Below are positions 9,538-20,279 of a DNA stretch of 64,000 bases, one piece after another (position 1 is the first letter of the stretch; each line of letters begins with the position of its first letter). This DNA comes from Parerythrobacter_A sp963799315 (GTDB lineage: Bacteria > Pseudomonadota > Alphaproteobacteria > Sphingomonadales > Sphingomonadaceae). The notes under the pieces are model-generated. The model was not told the DNA's origin and did no database searches. It saw only the letters and a program-made list of their open reading frames with translations. Location: assembly GCA_963799315.1 (NCBI GenBank), contig CAWCWP010000002.1, forward strand, positions 742,846 through 806,845, given 5' to 3'. The translations under genes were made by a program, and so were the position numbers.

Positions 9538-11820
9538 TCAGTCGAACGTGAAGCCCACATCGATGCCGAAGGTCAGCGGCGGTGCGGCATAGACCTGGTT
9601 CGGGCCAGTCGTCGCACGGAAATATTCGCGGTCGGTCAGGTTCTTGCCCCACAGCGTGACTTTCAACCCGCTGTCGTCGGGGCGGTAGCCGATGCGCGCA
9701 TCGACGCGCGTGCCGGGTTCCACCAGCGAACCGGGCGGGTTGGCGACCAGTGCGAAGCTGTCGTCCTCATACGCCACATCGCCGCCAAAGAAGACTTCGC
9801 CGCTGCCGACCGGGATGGTGTAGGTGAAGCCGACGGTCGCCTTCCATTCCGGCGCGTTTTTCAGCTCCAGCCCCAGCGCGCAGGCCGTGACCTGATCGTT
9901 GAACGCCGCACCCGGCGCGGTGCCGGCCGGGATGTTCGTACAGGCTGGGCCGATGGCCCCGGTATTGATGTTGGAGTTGGTCAGCGTGCCGGCCTGCAAC
10001 GGCGTCAGGCTTTCATACTTGGCATCGAGATAGCTGCCATTGCCATAAACGACGAGGCCATCGACCGGCTCGAGGCTGAACTCCACCTCGACCCCCTGGA
10101 TCTTCGCATCCGCCGCGTTGGAGCGGGTGAACACCCCGCCGCCGGTGGTCGCGCTGATTTGCAGGTCGCTATAGTCGTTGTTGAAATAGGTCGCGTTGAA
10201 AGTGGCCCGCCCGTCGAGGAACTGCGTGCGCAGACCCGCCTCGATGCTCTTCAGCTCTTCCTTGTCCACCGGCAAGAAACAGGCGGCCGGGCTGAAACAA
10301 TCGGCAGAAAAACCGGGCGATTTGAAACCGGTGGCGTAGCTGCCATAGACAAGGATGTCCGGCGTAATTTCGTAACTGGCTTTACCCGTATAGGTGACAT
10401 CGTTGACGCCCACGCTGCCGGTCACGGTGGGAATGACAACCGACGTGCCGAGGAAATCGCGGTCCTCGTCGGTATAGCGCGCGCCTGCCGTCAATGTCAG
10501 CGCGTCGGTTACATTCAGCCCGACCTGCCCGAACACGGACACGCTTTCGGTCTGGACACGGTTGGTGACAGGCAGGATGAACAGGAAGTCCAGGTTCGCA
10601 TCCTCGGTATAATAAAACGCGCCCGCGGTCAGATCGACCAGATCGCCGATATTGGTGTTGACCAGGAATTCCTGGCTGAACTGGTTCTGGTCCGTCTGCT
10701 GGAAATAGGGGAAGGTGATGCTGGTGCTCAGATCGTCCTTCAGCGTGCGATAGGCGGTGGTGGAGGACACCGAGAAACCGCCGTAATCGCCGGTCAGCTG
10801 GTAGGATACGCCGAATGCATCCACTTCGCTGTTGAAATCGTTGAAGCAACCGACCGGCTGGAATGTTGCGGGCGTGAAGGCCGAGCACGTCACGCCGGGG
10901 GCGGGTTCGATGGTGAAGATGTCCTGGTCGCGGTCGGTCACCACGGTCGGGTTGTCGCTGCGGTCGATGATGGAGCTGGGGACCGGGTCCGACTTGTCCT
11001 TGGTGTAATCGACGATGGCGAGGAACGACCAGATGTCCGACAACTCGCCATACAGGCTGCCGCGAATGGCGTAGATTTCCTCGCCACCCGGCTCGGACCC
11101 GGCGAGGTTGGCGAAATCGCCATTGGGGTTGAGCGTGAAGTAGCTGTCGCGTTCGCGATACAGGCCGGAAATGCGCACCGCGCCGGTGTCCCACAGGTCG
11201 ACATTGGCGCTGGCCTTGGCCTGGATACGGTTGAAATTGCCGTAGCCCGCTTCGGCGGTCACGCTGCTTTCGCCAAGCTGCGGACGGACGGAACTGATCT
11301 TGATCGCGCCGCCATTGGTGTTGCGGCCATACAGCGTGCCCTGCGGCCCGCGCAGGACTTCGACCTGCTCGATATCGACCAGGTCGACCAGGCTGCCGAC
11401 GGTCCGGCCCAGATAGACATTGTCGATATAGATGCCGACGGCGGGGTCGATGGCGCCGCGCGATTCATCCTCGCCCACGCCGCGGAAATAGATGCGCGCG
11501 CTGCTGGCGGTGCCGGTGCCGGTGGAAATCACCACGTTGGGGATCTGGTTCTGCAGATCGTTGGTGTCGGCAATCTGCCGGTTTTCCAGCGCTTCCGCAC
11601 TCAGCGCGGTGACGGCGGCGGGAACATCCTGCAAATCCTGCGCACGGCGTTGTGCGGTCACGATGATCGCGCCGTCGCGGGCGATCGGATCGGCAACCTG
11701 CTGGCTCGTCGCGCTCTGGTCCGCCTCCTGTGCCGAAGCGAGGGCAGGGGCAAGCAGGCCCGATGCCAGTGCGGTTCCAAGGGCGAGGCGAAGCGGCGTG
11801 GCGACGGTGCGATAGTTCAT
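9538..11820 (-). CDS. TonB-dependent outer-membrane receptor 1
   Basis: 760 residues, intact, from ATG 11820. Signal peptide to about residue 29 (ALASGLLAPALASA), TonB box IIVTAQRR, plug with DVPAAVTALSAEALE and VEVLRGPQGTLYGRNTNGGAI, then a 22-strand barrel ending in ..GIDVGFTFD with terminal Phe-x-x. This is the CirA/IroN-type receptor expanded in sphingomonads for organic substrates. It is first in the six-gene minus-strand operon to 3468, under the operator at 11863-11880. Probably imports the pathway substrate. Confidence 0.9.
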   Translation of the reverse strand: MNYRTVATPLRLALGTALASGLLAPALASAQEADQSATSQQVADPIARDGAIIVTAQRRAQDLQDVPAAVTALSAEALENRQIADTNDLQNQIPNVVISTGTGTASSARIYFRGVGEDESRGAIDPAVGIYIDNVYLGRTVGSLVDLVDIEQVEVLRGPQGTLYGRNTNGGAIKISSVRPQLGESSVTAEAGYGNFNRIQAKASANVDLWDTGAVRISGLYRERDSYFTLNPNGDFANLAGSEPGGEEIYAIRGSLYGELSDIWSFLAIVDYTKDKSDPVPSSIIDRSDNPTVVTDRDQDIFTIEPAPGVTCSAFTPATFQPVGCFNDFNSEVDAFGVSYQLTGDYGGFSVSSTTAYRTLKDDLSTSITFPYFQQTDQNQFSQEFLVNTNIGDLVDLTAGAFYYTEDANLDFLFILPVTNRVQTESVSVFGQVGLNVTDALTLTAGARYTDEDRDFLGTSVVIPTVTGSVGVNDVTYTGKASYEITPDILVYGSYATGFKSPGFSADCFSPAACFLPVDKEELKSIEAGLRTQFLDGRATFNATYFNNDYSDLQISATTGGGVFTRSNAADAKIQGVEVEFSLEPVDGLVVYGNGSYLDAKYESLTPLQAGTLTNSNINTGAIGPACTNIPAGTAPGAAFNDQVTACALGLELKNAPEWKATVGFTYTIPVGSGEVFFGGDVAYEDDSFALVANPPGSLVEPGTRVDARIGYRPDDSGLKVTLWGKNLTDREYFRATTGPNQVYAAPPLTFGIDVGFTFD

Positions 11821-11862
11821 ATGCAAATCTCCGGAAGAAGGCAGACCATTTTGCTGTTTGCA

Positions 11863-11880
11863 AGTTGTCCGGACAAATTT
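11863..11880. promoter_or_regulatory. Palindromic operator, copy 1 (AGTTGTCCGGACAAATTT)
   Basis: Core TTGTCCGGACAA at 11865-11876, 43 bp upstream of TonB receptor 1 and 99 bp upstream of the divergent gene at 11979. The same core recurs at 12713, 16399 and 34413. The pattern fits the TNGT..ACNA half-site rule of GntR-family operators, and the cluster encodes one GntR regulator. Confidence 0.75.
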
Positions 11881-11978
11881 GCCTTTGTCAAGCAATCCGC
11901 TATCAACCCGTCGGAATTGAACGATAAGGTGCGGCGACCGCGTCATATCGGCAACAATCGTAAAAGGAGCCTGCTCGC

Positions 11979-12650
11979 ATGGTCACCGTCTACAGCCTGC
12001 TGGTCTATGCCCACCTGCTCGCTTTCGTGCTGTGGCTAGGGGCCGATGTGGGCGTCTACTGCCTCGGCCAGCATTTCCGCAAACGCACGGTTTATACGCT
12101 GGACCAGCGGATTGCCTTGCTCAAACTGCTGGTGATCGTGGACCTGACACCGCGCTGCGCCTGGGCGCTGATGGTGCCGCTGTCGCTCAGCGTGGTGGCC
12201 GCCGGGGGGTATTGGGCGGTGCCGGTCTGGCTGCTGGCGGGATCGTGGGTGATCGGGGCGGGCTGGGTGTTCCTGGTGCTGGATTCCCATGCGCACGACC
12301 AAACTCCGCGCGCCGCGCGCAACCGCAGGTTCGAAGGGGTGCTGAGCTGGGTCGTCGGCGCGTTTTATCTGGGGCTGGGATTCAAGAGCATCGTCGAGGA
12401 TGCGCCGCTCGCGCCCGACTGGCTGGCGTGGAAGGCGCTGATGTTCGGCCTGATCTTCGTGGCCGCCATCATGATCGACCGCACGTTCAAGCCGGTCGGC
12501 GGACAGCTGACGGCGGTGCTGGAACAGGGGTCGACCGACGCGACGGAACTGCCGCTGCTGCGCACGATGAATGCCACGCGCATCTGGGTGTGGTTCATCT
12601 ACCTGCTGCTGCTGGTGACGGCGTTCCTCGGCAATGTGAAGCCGTTCTAA
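11979..12650 (+). CDS. Integral membrane protein of unknown function
   Basis: 223 residues with about six membrane segments: LLVYAHLLAFVLWLGADVGVY, a central WAVPVWLLAGSWVIGAGWVFL, LSWVVGAFYLGLGF, LMFGLIFVAAIMI and WFIYLLLLVTAFLG. A His in the first segment (YAHLLAFVLWLG) resembles haem- or copper-associated CopD/DUF2214-like proteins, but I cannot place it firmly. It shares the operator region with TonB receptor 1 in divergent orientation, which ties it to the regulon. Confidence 0.65.
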   Translation: MVTVYSLLVYAHLLAFVLWLGADVGVYCLGQHFRKRTVYTLDQRIALLKLLVIVDLTPRCAWALMVPLSLSVVAAGGYWAVPVWLLAGSWVIGAGWVFLVLDSHAHDQTPRAARNRRFEGVLSWVVGAFYLGLGFKSIVEDAPLAPDWLAWKALMFGLIFVAAIMIDRTFKPVGGQLTAVLEQGSTDATELPLLRTMNATRIWVWFIYLLLLVTAFLGNVKPF

Positions 12651-12708
12651 CGGCCAGAGCCGAAACAAAAATGTCACAGATAACAGCGGACCTGCACGGG
12701 CAACGCAT

Positions 12709-12728
12709 AAATTTGTCTGGACAAATTT
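12709..12728. promoter_or_regulatory. Palindromic operator, copy 2 (20 bp)
   Basis: AAATTTGTCTGGACAAATTT has 9-bp perfect arms. It lies 77 bp upstream of TonB receptor 2 (ATG 12805). Same family as copies at 11863, 16397 and 34411. Confidence 0.75.
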
Positions 12729-12804
12729 CGTCCATGCAGGAACGTGTAAGGCACGAGACAATCTATTCCGGCGGCGAGGGGCCGTTCGAAAAGGGGACAA
12801 CACG

Positions 12805-15320
12805 ATGACACGTTCGACACGCACCTGCCTGCTGGCGGCTACCATGATGACCTCCGCTGCTGCATTCTCCGGCACGGCCATCGCGCAGGATACGCAGGAT
12901 ACGGACGGCAACCCGACCGCCGAACAGGCCGGACCGCGCCCGCTGGGCAATGAAATCATCGTTACCGCGCGCAAACGCGAGGAAACGCTTCAGGATATGC
13001 CGACCATCGGTGGCCGTCGCCACGGCGGAAACAATCGAGCGCCTCGGCCTCGACAGTCTGGCCGATATCTCCAAGACCACGCCGGGCATCGTGTTCGACG
13101 ACAGCTCTGGGCCGCGACGGCAACCGTCCGGTCATTCGCGGACAGGCCAGCATTCTGGGCGCATCGGGCGTCGCCTTCTTCATCGACGGTATCTACTACA
13201 CCGGCAGCCTTGCGGATTACGATGTCGACACGATCGAGCGCATCGAAGTGGTCAAGGGCCCGCAAAGCGCGCTGTATGGCCGCAACACCTATGCGGGCGC
13301 GATCAACATCATTTCCAAGATGCCGGGCGATTTCTGGGAAGGCCGCGTCACCGCCGACATTTCGGAAAACGACCGTTACGAAGTGACCGCCGGTATCCGT
13401 GGCCCGCTGGCCGAAGGGCTGGGGCTGGGCGTCAACGGACGTTATTTCACCAATGACGGCGAATTCGTGAACCAGTTCGACGGCGATACGCTGGGCCAGC
13501 AGGAATCCTATTCGGTTTCCGGCGTGCTGAATTACGACAATGGCGGCCCGTTTACGGCGGCGCTGCGCGGTTATTTCAACCGCACCGACGATGGCCAGCC
13601 CGCGATCTTCGCGCAAGGGACGCAGTTCAACAACGTGCTGCCCGACGATGGCGCGCTGTATGGCGGCGGCGGACGCTATTTCGCCGGGCCGGTCCAGCCG
13701 CGTCCGTCAGCTCCGATTTCTCGCGCCAGTTTCGCGAATCCCGAAGATGTGGGCGTGGAAGCGGACACCTATAATATCAGCCTCAAGCTCGAATACGAAC
13801 TGACCGACAGCCTGACGCTCACTTCGCTGACGGGGTACAACAACCGCGAACAGACGCTGATCCTGGATGGCGATTACGGACCCAACAGTTTCCAGACGGC
13901 TCGCTTCGCGCGCTTCCCCATCGGCGGCCCCATCGGCTTCGGCCCAGCCGGTCCGATCTTCCCGTTCGGTTTTGTCGGCAGCACCGTCGATTTCAGCTTC
14001 GAAGGATTGAACGAGACAGAGGACTATTCGCAGGAACTGCGCCTGTCCTATCTCAGCGACGCGTTCGACGTGATCGTAGGCGGGTATTATTTCGAACAGG
14101 ACGATGACACGTTCGACATCAGGCAGGTTCCCGCCGACGGTCCGGCGCGTGCCGGTGCCAGTTTCGGGCAGGCCATCGGTATCGAAAGCGCGATCTGCGC
14201 TGCCAATCCGAACTGCGGCCGGGTATCGCCGCTGTTCGGCCCGTCCACGCCCAATTCGCGCGACGAGAACCTGCTGAACATTCGCAACGTCGCGGTGTTC
14301 GGCGCGGTCGAATTCCATATCACCGACAGGCTGAACCTGGGCTTCGAAGGCCGTTACGCCGAAGAGCGGATCCGCCAGACCACCTTCGATTTCAACGAAG
14401 GCGACGCCCGGCCCGCCGGTGATTTCGTGGAGGAAACCTTCAAGGAATTCACCCCGCGCGTAACGCTGGATTACCAGCCGAACGAAGACACGCTGCTATA
14501 CGGTATTTATGCCGAAGGGCAGAAGCCGGGCGGGTTCAACTCGGTCATCGCGCGTGCCGCCGGTGCGCCCACCTTCGATGCGGAAGACAGCACGTCCTAC
14601 GAAATCGGGATCAAGAACCAGTTCCTCGATGGTGGCCTGATCGTCAATCTCGCGCTGTTCCATAACGAGATCGAAGGCTACCAGCTGACGCAGAACGTGG
14701 TGGATGGCGCGAATACGCAAAGTGCCACCGTCAATGCGGGCGATGCGCGCGTGAACGGTCTGGAACTGGAAGTGCTGGCACGGCCCAGCCGCAATTTCAC
14801 GGTCACGGCCAACTACGCGCTGGCGGACAGCCGCTTCACCAGCGGCTTCGATGAGAACCAGGGCGTGCTGAACGATGTTGCCGACGACCGGCTGGTGAAT
14901 TGCAGCACCGGCGACCAGTTCCCCGGTGTGGCCGGGTGCCAGTCGCTGTTCGGGTCCATCGACGGGCAGCGTATTCCGCGCGCGCCGGTGCATCGCGTGT
15001 TCGCCGATGTCGATTATCGCGTGCCGCTTGGCGCCAGCGACTGGGAATTCTTCGCGGGCGGCAATGTCACGCTGACGTCCAAGGCCTTCGCACAGGTCAG
15101 CAACCTTGCCAGCTATGGGGAAAGCACCGTGGTCGATCTGCGGGTTGGTGTCGGCAACGGCGTTTACAAGATCCAGGGCTATGTCGATAATGTGACGGAC
15201 GAGGACGCTGTATCGCAGGTTATCCGTTACGCGGATGCCGATGCCAGTTTCCGCCGCAGCTTCATCGGCGGCCTGCGCCCCGGCCGGCGCTTCGGGGTGA
15301 TCGTTTCCGCCGGGTTCTGA
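12805..15320 (+). CDS. TonB-dependent outer-membrane receptor 2 (two frame breaks)
   Basis: About 838 residues after repair. Signal peptide (LLAATMMTSAAAFSGTAIAQ), TonB box EIIVTARKREETLQDMP, plug with VAVATAETIERLGLDSLADI and IEVVKGPQSALYGRNTYAGAI, long barrel to the end at GRRFGVIVSAGF. Frame breaks near 13007 (an extra A in GACCATCGG) and near 13107 (an extra T in AGCTCTGGG); both are +1. A strong bidirectional terminator follows. It is monocistronic and has its own operator, so it may import a second ligand or serve the same substrate as receptor 1. Confidence 0.85.
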
Positions 15321-15338
15321 AAACTCGGGACACGCACG

Positions 15339-15377
15339 AAAAGGGGCTGCCGGTTTCGCGACCGGCAGCCCCTTTTT
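15339..15377. terminator. Bidirectional intrinsic terminator
   Basis: A-run, GGGGCTGCCGGT stem, TTCGCG loop, ACCGGCAGCCCC, then TTTTT. The 12-bp GC-rich stem with A-tract on one side and T-tract on the other serves both the plus-strand receptor gene and the convergent DUF1838 gene. Confidence 0.92.
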
Positions 15378-15390
15378 CGAGTGCTCAGGT

Positions 15391-16317
15391 TTACTCGCCT
15401 GCGTCCATCGCTTCGCCTTCCTCGGCACGCTTGGCGTCGGTCAGCAGCTTGAACTTGGTCCAGGTCGTCTCGTTGCGCCGCGTGTCGTCCTTGGGCGGGG
15501 CCTGTTCGTAGATCGGATAATTCGCGCGGATTTCGTTTTTCAGCACGTCGGGCAGTTCCTCGAACCCGCCGGGCAGCTTGCGGCCCATCGCGTTGAACAC
15601 CATCTGGCCGGGCCGTCCGCCCATTTCCATCCACGGCGCCCACGGCGAAATGCGGACCCAGCTGATCATCGGATAGGCAGTCGGCAGCGTGCTGTCATAC
15701 AGCTCGTCCTTCAGCACGGCGAAGTCGAAGATTTCCATCGCGTGATACTTGTTGCCGACGTAATTCTGATAATCGCCGGCCAGCGGGTTGGTGTAGAACA
15801 GCGGCACTTCGACCGGATAGAACACGAACGGGCCGACTTCGCGCAAGCTGTCCAGCGTAATAGGCGCTGCCATCGCTGCCGACGGGGAAGTTGGGGCGGC
15901 CGTTCACCGGGTCGTTGTGGATCTGCATCACGTCGACCGTGTCGCCGGTATAGGGGTTCTCCCACTGGTTCACGACTTCGCCGGTGACGGGGTCGAGCAT
16001 CAGCATGATCTCGCGGCTGATAAGGCGCCAGCCGGTGCCGCGTTCCGGATCGGTCACTTCGACGCAGCGGCGGATGTTCATGCCTTCGCCCTTGAACAGC
16101 AGCTTGTCGCGCACGCCGGGGCTGCGGCCATAGATATTGCCGGACCAGTGATAGACGGCAGGCTCGTCTGCCGAGACACCGCACTGCATCCGCTTGGAAA
16201 TCTCGACCGCATCGTCAGGCACGTCGGGGTCCAGCGTGCGGGCGCTGGCGGGCGCGATGGCGAAGACCAGCGCCGAAGCGGCAGTTGCCAGTGCGGCGAA
16301 GGTGGAACGGATGGTCA
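15391..16317 (-). CDS. Exported DUF1838 family protein (one frame break)
   Basis: About 308 residues after repair, from ATG 16317 with a GGAGAGA site upstream. Signal peptide MTIRSTFAALATAASALVFA..ASA. The mature part matches my memory of DUF1838: AVYHWSGNIYGRSPG, WRLISREIMLMLDPVTGEVV, QWENPYTGDTVDVM, ISWVRISPWAPWMEMGGRPGQMVFN. Function is not known; the family is common in sphingomonads near TonB receptors. The frame breaks near 15874; dropping one G in AGCGATGG gives VGSMAAPITLDSL. It is divergent from the CitE operon, with the palindromic operator in between. Confidence 0.75.
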
Positions 16318-16396
16318 TTATGGTCTCTCCCGGTGGAATCATGTGTCCGACGCCAACTACCGGCCCCGACAAACCCAGATTCCGGGTTGACTTTAG

Positions 16397-16413
16397 ATTT
16401 GTCCGGACAAATT
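16397..16413. promoter_or_regulatory. Palindromic operator, copy 3 (ATTTGTCCGGACAAATT)
   Basis: Core TTGTCCGGACAA at 16399-16410, between DUF1838 (minus, start 16317) and the CitE-led operon (plus, start near 16471). It could control both. Confidence 0.78.
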
Positions 16414-16470
16414 GTGAAGCTGTAATTCGCGCGATTGTTGTCGCTCTGTCACGAGGAAACGCTAACCAGC

Positions 16471-17304
16471 ATGTTCGCCGCACCAGCCTTCTTTTCGTGC
16501 CCGGATCGCGGCCCGACCGCTTTGCGAAAGCGAAGGATGCGGGCGCGGGGCTGACGGTGATCGACCTGGAAGATGCGGTGCCCGCGCGCGACAAGGACGA
16601 AGGCGCGCGATGCGGCTTTGAAGCATGTCGCCGACGGACGGGCAGGCTGGGCGATCCGCATCAATCCGGTGGCGACGGCGGCGGGTATGGCCGACCTTGC
16701 CGCGCTGGGCGACAGCGGATGTCCTGCCCGAAACGCTGCTGCTGCCGATGGCGGAGGCGGCGCGCGATTGCGAGATCGTGGCGCAGGTGCTGGGCGAGCG
16801 GTGCCCGATGCTGGTCCCGCTGATCGAAACGCCGCGCGCCTTGCGCCATGCGCTCGCCATCGCCTCGCGCGCCCAGGGTTGCCGCGGTCATGTTCGGCGG
16901 CGGCGATTTCGCGGGCGAGCTGGGCGTGACGCTGGCGTGGGAGCCACTGCTCGGCGCGCGCCAGCAGCTGGTCCTCGCCTGTGCCGAGGCCGAAGTGCCT
17001 GCGATCGACGTGCCGTTCATCCATCTCGACGATGCGGACGGGCTTGCAGCGCGAATGCGCGCGCGCCGAAGCGCTCGGTTTCGCTGCCAAGGCCGCGATC
17101 CACCCGCGCCAGGTCGCGGCCATCGACGCAGCGTTCGTGCCCGGCGAGGACGCGGTGAACGAAGCGGCGGAAGCGTTGCAGGCCTATGCCGACGGCGGAG
17201 ACAAGGTGATGACGCACAAGGGCCGGATGCTCGAAGCGCCGATCATCAAACGATACCGCGCGATCATCGCGCGCATGAAGCCAATCGATCCAAGGAACGA
17301 ACCA
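16471..17304 (+). CDS. HpcH/HpaI aldolase / CitE-type CoA-ester lyase (heavily frame-disrupted)
   Basis: Cleaves or forms C-C bonds in acyl-CoA thioesters with Mg2+. Seen in order: SLLFVPGSRPDRFAKA, VIDLEDAVP (metal-binding Asp/Glu), GWAIRINP, MLVPLIETPRALRHA, VAAVMFGGGDFAGELG, FAAKAAIHPRQVAAID. These lie in successive frames with breaks near 16611, 16724, 16876 and 17050, each +1. A GAGGAA site precedes ATG 16471, though that ATG is one base out of frame with SLLFVPG. No stop separates it from the MaoC gene: the frame runs RYRAIIARMKPIDPRNEP straight into the MaoC Met at 17305. Confidence 0.75.
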
Positions 17305-17814
17305 ATGCGTGAAGGTGTCATCGAAGTCTCGCCCGGCCGGTTCCGCGAAGTGCAGGGCCGCTATTTCGAGGATTTCGTGGAAGGGCATGTCTATGAACAC
17401 CGCCCCGGCCGCACGATTACCGATGCGGACAATGTCTGGTTCACGCTGCTGACCATGAACACGCATCCCGCGCATTTCGATTACGAGCTGTCGAAGGACA
17501 CCGAATTCGGCAAGCCGCTGGTCGTCAGCCCGTTCACCATCGCGCTGATGACCGGGATGAGCGTGTCCGACACCAGCGGCAAGGCCATCGCCAATCTCGG
17601 CTGGGACGAGGTGCGGATGATCAAGCCGCTCTTCGTCGGCGACACGCTGTATTGCGAAAGCGAAGTGCTGGAAAAGCGCGAAAGCAAGAGCCGCCCGGAA
17701 CAGGGCATCGTGACCTTCAAGACCATCGCCAAGAACCAGCACGGCGATATCGTCAGCCATTACAAGCGCACCGTGCTGGTCTGGAAACGCGGTCACGGCG
17801 ACCTCGACGACTAG
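17305..17814 (+). CDS. MaoC-like dehydratase
   Basis: 169 residues from ATG 17305 with AAGGAACG upstream. Hot-dog fold enoyl-CoA hydratase of the MaoC type: GHVYEHRPGRTITDADNVWF, then TMNTHPAHFDY carrying the catalytic Asp/His region, GKPLVVSPFTIALMTGM and FVGDTLYCESEVLEKRES. Hydrates a trans-enoyl-CoA. CitE plus MaoC pairs are known from the ethylmalonyl-CoA/methylaspartate-type pathways (malyl-CoA lyase with mesaconyl-CoA hydratase), so a branched dicarboxylic acyl-CoA intermediate is possible; this is inference. Confidence 0.85.
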   Translation: MREGVIEVSPGRFREVQGRYFEDFVEGHVYEHRPGRTITDADNVWFTLLTMNTHPAHFDYELSKDTEFGKPLVVSPFTIALMTGMSVSDTSGKAIANLGWDEVRMIKPLFVGDTLYCESEVLEKRESKSRPEQGIVTFKTIAKNQHGDIVSHYKRTVLVWKRGHGDLDD

Positions 17815-17861
17815 GCCTTCGCGCTTCTCCTCCACCGAATTTCTACCAAGGAACCTTCAAC

Positions 17862-19053
17862 ATGGCAACCGCCGCCAATTCTCGCAGACCAGATCCGCAC
17901 CATCGACCCGGACGAAGAGCGCGCCTTCATGGACGCGATCGACCGCTGGCTGGAGCGGGAGGTCATTCCGGTGGTCCAGTATCACGACCACGACGATATC
18001 TGGCCCGCCGAACTGGTCGGACCAGATGGCCGAAATGGGCCTGTTCGGCGCGACCATCGGACAGGAATATGGCGGGCTGGGCCTGCCTGCGACAACCTAT
18101 GCCAAGATCGTCGACGCGGATCTCCAGCTACTGGATGGCGATCACCGGCATCTTCAATTCGCACCTCATCATGGCAGCTGCGGTCGAACGGTTCGGCACG
18201 GTGCAGCAGAAGGCGAAATGGCTGCCCAGGCTGGCGAGCGGCGAGATCCGCGGCGGGCTGGCGCTGACCGAGCCGAATGCCGGGCACCGACCTGCAAGCG
18301 ATCCGCACCGTCGCGGTGAAGAACGCCGATGGCGATTACGTGCTGAACGGCACGAAGACGTGGATTTCCAACGCGGTGAACGGACAGGTCTTCGCGCTGC
18401 TTGCCAAGACCGACCCGAAGTCGGAGCCGCGCTACAAGGGCATGAGCCTGTTCATCGTCGACAAGCGTGAAGGGCTGACCGTCGGCAAGAAGTTCGAGAA
18501 GCTGGGCTACAAGGCCATCGACAGCGCCGAACTGGTGATGGAGGATTACGTCGTGCCGGCCGACCAGCTGATCGGCGGGGTCGAGGGGCAGGGCTTCTTC
18601 CAGGCGACCGGCGGGCTGGAACTGGGCCGCATCAACGTGGCCGCACGCGGGGTCGGGCTGGCGGAAGGGTCGCTGCGGCTGGCCACCGAATATGCGCAGC
18701 AGCGCGAGACGATGGGCAAGCCCATCGCGCAGCATCAGGCGATCCAGCTCAAGATCGGCGAAATGGCCACCCGCGCCCGCGCCGCGCGGCTGCTGACGAT
18801 GGATGCCGCCGAAGCCTACGACAAGGGCGAACGGTGCGACAAGGAAGCGGGCATGGCCAAGTATTTCGCCACCGAGGCGGCGGTCGAAAACAGCCAGGAA
18901 GCGATGCGCGTTTACGGCGGCTATTCCTATTCCAAGGAATACGACATCGAACGCTATTACCGCGACAGCATGCTGATGTGCATCGGCGAAGGCACCAACG
19001 AAATGCAGCGCATGATCATCGCCAAGCAGCACTTCAAGGAAAACCCGGCGTGA
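17862..19053 (+). CDS. Acyl-CoA dehydrogenase (frame-disrupted)
   Basis: About 396 residues after repair. FAD enzyme that makes the 2,3-double bond in an acyl-CoA. Seen: EMGLFGATIGQEYGGLGL, SSYWMAITGIFNSHL, LTEPNAGTDLQAIRT (FAD-binding loop), GTKTWISNA, then the C-terminal helical domain with QRETMGKPIAQHQAIQ and MRVYGGYSYSKEYDIERYYRD. In this last stretch the classical medium-chain catalytic Glu position reads GGYSYSKE. Frame breaks, all +1, near 17879, 18018, 18122 and 18288. Follows MaoC by 47 bp. Confidence 0.85.
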
Positions 19054-19063
19054 GGGCGCGGGC

Positions 19064-20276
19064 TTGAGCCTGCACCTCCCCCTTTCCGGTTTCCGCATCC
19101 TGAGCGCCGAGCAATATGGCGCCGGCCCTTATGGCACGATGCATCTGGCGCAGCTGGGGGCGGAGGTCATCAAGATCGAACCGCCGCGTGACAGACGGCA
19201 AGGGTGGCGGCGATACCGCGCGCGCTGTCGGGCCGCATTTCCTGCGCGACAAGGAAAGCCTGTATTTCCAGGCGTTCAACCTCAACAAGAAGTCGCTGAC
19301 GCTCGATCTGCGCAGCGAGGACGGACAGGCGGTTTTCCGCAAGCTGGCGGCGGGCAGCCGATGCAGTGGCCAACAATATGCGCGGCGACTTGCCCGAAAA
19401 GATGGGGCTGACTTACGCTGCGCTGAAGGACGCCAATCCCGCCATCGTCTGCGCGCATCTATCCGCCTATGGCCGCGACAATGCCCGCGCGAAATGGCCG
19501 GGCTATGACTATCTGATGCAGGCCGAGGCGGGCTATTGCCAGCTGACCGGCGAACCGGGCGGCGAGCCGCAGCGGATGGGGCTGAGCATGGTCGATTTCA
19601 TGACCGGCACGCTGTTTTCCATCGGCCTGCTCGCGGCGCTGCTCGATGCGCAGCGCACCGGCAAGGGGCGCGATGTCGATACCGACCTGCTCTCCGCCGC
19701 CGTCCACCAGACCAGCTATCCGGCGTTGTGGTACATGAACGAGGACGACGAGACGCAGCGCACCCCGCGCAGCGCCCATCCCACCGCCACGCCCAGCCAG
19801 ATGTTCCGCGCCGCCGATGGCTGGATGTTCGTGATGTGCCAGCTGCCCAAGTTCTGGGATATTCTGGTCGAGAAGCTGGGCCGCGACGATCTGCGCGACG
19901 ATCCGCGCTTCGCCGACAATGCTGCTCGGCTTGGCGAACCGCGATGCGCTGACCGAGCTGCTGGACGAGGAGTTGGCGAAGCAGCCGATGGCGCATTGGC
20001 AGGATCTGCTGGCGGGCAGCGTGCCCGTCGCGCCGGTGTATGAGCTGGCCGATGCGCTGGACAATCCGTGGCTGCGCGAAATCGGCATGCGCGACAGCGT
20101 CGACCATCCCGACCGCGCCGATATGCAGGTGCTGGCCAGCCCGATCCGGCTGGACGGCCAGCGCCTGCCCAACCGCGCCGCTCCGTTGCTGGGCAGCCGA
20201 CAGCGACGCATTGCTGGGCGAGCTTGGCTATGATGAAGACGCCATCGCCGACATGCGCGCGCGCGGTATCGTCTAG
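19064..20276 (+). CDS. CaiB/BaiF family CoA-transferase 1 (frame-disrupted)
   Basis: Class III CoA-transferase, moving CoA between acids via an aspartyl thioester. TTG start at 19064 after GAGGG. Seen: LSGFRILSAEQYGAGPYGTMHLAQLGAEVIKIE (N-terminal Rossmann part), FQAFNLNKKSLTLDLRS, AHLSAYGRDN, KGRDVDTDLLSAAVHQ, and the C-terminal PLLGADSDALLGELGY. Breaks, all +1, near 19190, 19362, 19935 and 20200. Ends TAG 20276; the second transferase begins 3 bp later. Confidence 0.82.
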
Positions 20277-20279
20277 CGC

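Noticed and set aside
10159..12039. 626-codon open frame antisense to TonB receptor 1
   Set aside because: It is a shadow of the receptor gene in high-GC DNA; the receptor is clearly conserved and the antisense product has no family features.
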